DNA of 64,000 bases from the NCBI GenBank assembly GCA_037953745.1, contig JBAKBP010006545.1, forward strand, positions 1 through 64,000, read 5' to 3'. Source of the stretch: Lithodes maja (Eukaryota; Arthropoda; Malacostraca; Decapoda; Lithodidae). Numbering within the stretch: position 1 is the stretch's first letter; the number at the start of each line of letters is the position of its first letter. Of this stretch, positions 63,644-64,000 are shown one piece after another. A program made the translations under genes and the position numbers. Below the pieces are notes generated by a model, which saw only the letters and a list, made by a program, of their open reading frames with translations, was not told the DNA's origin and made no database searches.

Positions 63644-63832
63644 TTGTTGTTGTTGTTGTTGTTGTTGTTTTTCCTCAAGCTGCCTGGCCGAACAGCCCCA
63701 AGGCCCCGAGCAAGGCCAAGGCCGTAACCGAGCGCCCCCACAGAACCCTCCCTGCCGACCACAATAAAGCCTGGGTGACCGAAGCCACTCCATATGGCGG
63801 GGAGCTGAGGAGGGTGCGGAAACGCCTGGGAA
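63644..63832 (-). mobile_element. (CAA)n-tailed retroposon, short copy
   Basis: (GTT)n at 63644-63670 is the tail; the body is cut after CGGAAACGCCTGGGAA, where the next copy begins. Confidence 0.75.
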
Positions 63833-64000
63833 TTTGTTGTTGTTGCTGTTCCCCAGTCTGCCTGGCCAAACAGCCCCAAGGCCCCGAGCTAGGCCAAGGC
63901 CATAACCGAGCGCCGCCAAAGAACCCTCCCTGCCTACCACAATAAAGCCTGGGTGTCCGAAACCACTGCACGGTGGGGAGCTGAGGAGGGTGCGGAAATG
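63833..64000 (-). mobile_element. (CAA)n-tailed retroposon, second adjacent copy (runs off window)
   Basis: Starts with TTTGTTGTTGTTGCTGTTCC and continues to the window end. It lies directly after the other copy in the same orientation: one copy may have inserted in the other's body at 63832. Confidence 0.75.

Overview
The window is repeat-rich eukaryotic DNA, most likely from an arthropod and possibly a decapod crustacean. Supporting signs are split exons with GT-AG borders, many non-LTR reverse transcriptase remnants, a metazoan piggyBac transposon, short runs of the arthropod telomere motif TTAGG/CCTAA (near 31550, 48005, 49600, 50170 and 53560), and a general excess of AGGCCTA-like words. 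There is no bacterial gene organisation. The species call is an inference.

Layout. 0-18.7 kb is a mosaic of DNA-transposon relics (a pogo/Tigger-like element at 852-2624 and several TTAA-bounded piggyBac-type elements), SINE-like repeats, and a nearly complete but broken CR1/L2-like LINE at 11943-15325 with esterase, endonuclease and reverse transcriptase domains. At 18.76-26.39 kb lies the most striking object: a 7.6 kb array of 398-bp TG...CA repeats that look like LTRs, with 150-155 bp spacers and two copies of a 350-codon unknown ORF. The whole array is flanked by a 5-bp duplication (GGTTT) and splits an RTE-type LINE whose two halves remain on either side. 26-42 kb is mostly non-coding, with LINE ends, a GC-rich palindromic block, a pogo-like foldback element and a smaller second array (40864-41996). 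42.9-46.9 kb is a structurally complete piggyBac transposon with an intact catalytic triad; its C-terminal cysteine-rich domain lies in another frame. 47-51.5 kb is a nest of small DNA elements.

The only recognisable host gene is a mitochondrial NAD-dependent isocitrate dehydrogenase beta-like gene (IDH3B-like) on the + strand, with exons at 51735-51803, 55066-55349 and 57439-57732. The last exon carries a stop codon and a 13-nt deletion, so this copy looks like an unprocessed pseudogene. A further open exon at 59727-59918 belongs to a protein I do not recognise.

How parts work together. Many small elements end in TTAA duplications like the autonomous piggyBac, which could be a mobiliser for some of them. 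The (CAA)n-tailed retroposon shares its 3' end with a Jockey-like LINE at 33405-33961, the classic sign of borrowed LINE machinery. Several nests give relative ages: one element inserted into another copy of itself (59962-61203), an 8-bp-duplication DNA transposon split a LINE (52638-53678), and a hAT element entered the end of another element (50740-51441).
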